From Leptoclinus maculatus (taxonomy: Eukaryota > Chordata > Actinopteri > Perciformes > Stichaeidae), in NCBI GenBank assembly GCA_032191485.1, contig JAVDOI010000006.1, positions 12,891,850 to 12,955,849 on the forward strand: a stretch of DNA of 64,000 nt, in the 5' to 3' direction. Positions 62,417-64,000 of the stretch are shown in pieces (position 1 is the stretch's first letter; every line of letters begins with the position of its first letter). The notes beneath the pieces were generated by a model. That model saw nothing but the letters and a program-made list of their open reading frames with translations, was not told the DNA's origin and made no database searches. The position numbers and the translations under genes are program-made.

Positions 62417-64000
62417 GTGAGTGAAGGACAAAAGTGTTCCACTCATCTAAAAATAGCAGTTAGAACGAGTATTCAACACGGAGACAGGGATCCAGACAAA
62501 GAGACAAAGAATACAGATTGTTCAGAGTGGATGAGCACAGAAACCAGCTTAGTGTGTAAGCTGACTAGTGAACTCTCAATCTTCTCTTCTGGAAACTTCT
62601 GAGGGGAGTCGGGCTAAACACACTCAGCAAGGCCCACCTGACATGATGTATTATAAATAGTGGCAACCAATGCCTAGCGAGGCCAGTGATGCAACCACAC
62701 GCACAACTTTCTCTCGTGTGGATCCTGTAGTTTAGGAGCATTGATCTGTTATGACACACTTCTATTTAAATGTAACCACACATGCTTCAACAAGTCAGCA
62801 GAGCTCTGACTCGTGGTAAGCTTTTCTAGGACTCTCCCACACTGACGACAACTAAAACAGCTCAGTGGAACCATTTCAGATTCAGGATTTTTCATGTCAT
62901 CAATAAACATGTATTCAAAAACTGCATCACATCTACTGTATATTACTGAAGCCGGAGGACACTGACTATTGACTTTGTAAAATTGGCCTTACGTTGCATT
63001 TTGGAACGTTGGTATCCCATTATTTGATAGAGTGGTCAGAGCAACAGAGCTACAAAGAAAAGAAAAGATCCCCATCTAGTGGTATGAAAATTTAATACAG
63101 TTAAGACATGTTTGTCCTTTCTGAGCACACAATCTGCTGTTCAAACAGCTTCAGTTTATCAAACGGTACACTAGACAACATTTTTACGAACATAAACAAT
63201 AAACACAGCATTAAGGAGCTTCTCCATTATTTCAATGCAGCTGATCATTTAGTAGGCTATGTGTGGTCATTTGAACTCGCTGTATACAACAGTATGGAGC
63301 ACAGTTTACAGGAACAGTACTTGGTATAGAGATAGTTTCAAATATACTGTAGCTGTAGTTCCCCACAGTGAAGATAACTCACAACCACTCAATCATTCAT
63401 TTCCTCGACCACCGTCCTCTATTTACACCTAAACACTTCAGAATACAACTGAATTGATGATGCAACTACAGGATTATGCTCAGCATGTTTGCATTAATCT
63501 GGTCTTTAAGTCTGAACTTGATCAACTGTGAACAAAATGCTCAACAACTGTGCCCGAGATCAAACCCCCAAAACACAAAAAACACACACTGATCTCTTAA
63601 AGCAAAACTCAAACTACAAGTTATTCTTTGTTAGACTTGAATAGAGTGTGGCATTATGCTAAAAACAAAGACAACCAGAAACCTGTTTGAACTATGTCCT
63701 GACGATTGAAAACAGACCTGTACATACAGTACAACAATCAAATAACTAAAACTCAACCCTTCTGTTAAATAAGCTTGGCAAAAAACATCTTTCCCCTGTT
63801 AGAATAGAAATCTCGTTTTTGGGTGTCTTCTCTCGCTTTTCTGAAATCTGACCCAGTTTTCTGAGAGCGCTGACGCTCACCATCTGGTGCAGCAGCAGCA
63901 AAGGGTAAAAAACAGGGGCCTACTTCTGTCTGAAACTAAAATCTTGACTACCCCCGTAACTATGTCACACATTTTGCTCAAACCAAATTACTAACATTCT
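62417..64000. other. Upstream flank of ampd2, no recognised gene
   Basis: AT-rich DNA to the window end. A CACCAGATG|GTGAGCG donor-like site on the minus strand near 63878 could close an exon of an upstream gene or an alternative ampd2 exon, but nothing supports it further. Confidence 0.4.

Overview
The window is nuclear DNA of a ray-finned fish, most likely a percomorph teleost. It is AT-rich, the genes are split into many exons with short introns, and the non-coding DNA carries teleost-type interspersed repeats. I reconstructed six protein-coding genes exon by exon. In every case the reading frame is continuous through all junctions, with GT-AG splice sites apart from one GC-AG intron.

Layout: (1) wdr77 (+, 448-3189), a methylosome WD-repeat protein. 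(2) A homolog of human C6orf132 (-, 14829-5464), proline-rich and tail-to-tail with wdr77; its introns hold a complete non-autonomous hAT element with an 8-bp target duplication and a near-perfect 41-nt hairpin. (3) A repeat-rich gap of about 5 kb. (4) A guanylyl-cyclase-activating protein, GCAP/guca1 family (+, 20281-22067). (5) irf6 (+, 24104-27301) with a separate non-coding first exon and a palindromic CRE just upstream. (6) eps8l3 (+, 30551-36796), with a decayed L2-type LINE in intron 4. (7) ampd2 (-, 61998-41034), 18 coding exons with a 13.7-kb first intron. Its 3' end meets that of eps8l3 so closely that opposing poly(A) signals lie about 40 bp apart.

The genes do not form one pathway. 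From memory of human gene positions, wdr77, eps8l3 and ampd2 correspond to human 1p13, C6orf132 and the GUCA1 genes to 6p21.1, and irf6 to 1q32, so this is a mosaic of ancestral blocks. Three genes (C6orf132 homolog, irf6, eps8l3) are epithelial in mammals, the GCAP is photoreceptor-specific, and wdr77 and ampd2 are housekeeping-type (PRMT5 methylosome; purine nucleotide metabolism).

I found no prokaryotic-type system, CRISPR array, tRNA or rRNA, and nothing I would call a new biological system. The best second-look items are the GC-AG intron in ampd2 just before the zinc-ligand exon, the overlapping eps8l3/ampd2 3' ends, the substituted aromatic residue in the Eps8l3 SH3 domain, possible alternative 5' exons of ampd2, and the hairpin in the C6orf132-homolog intron.
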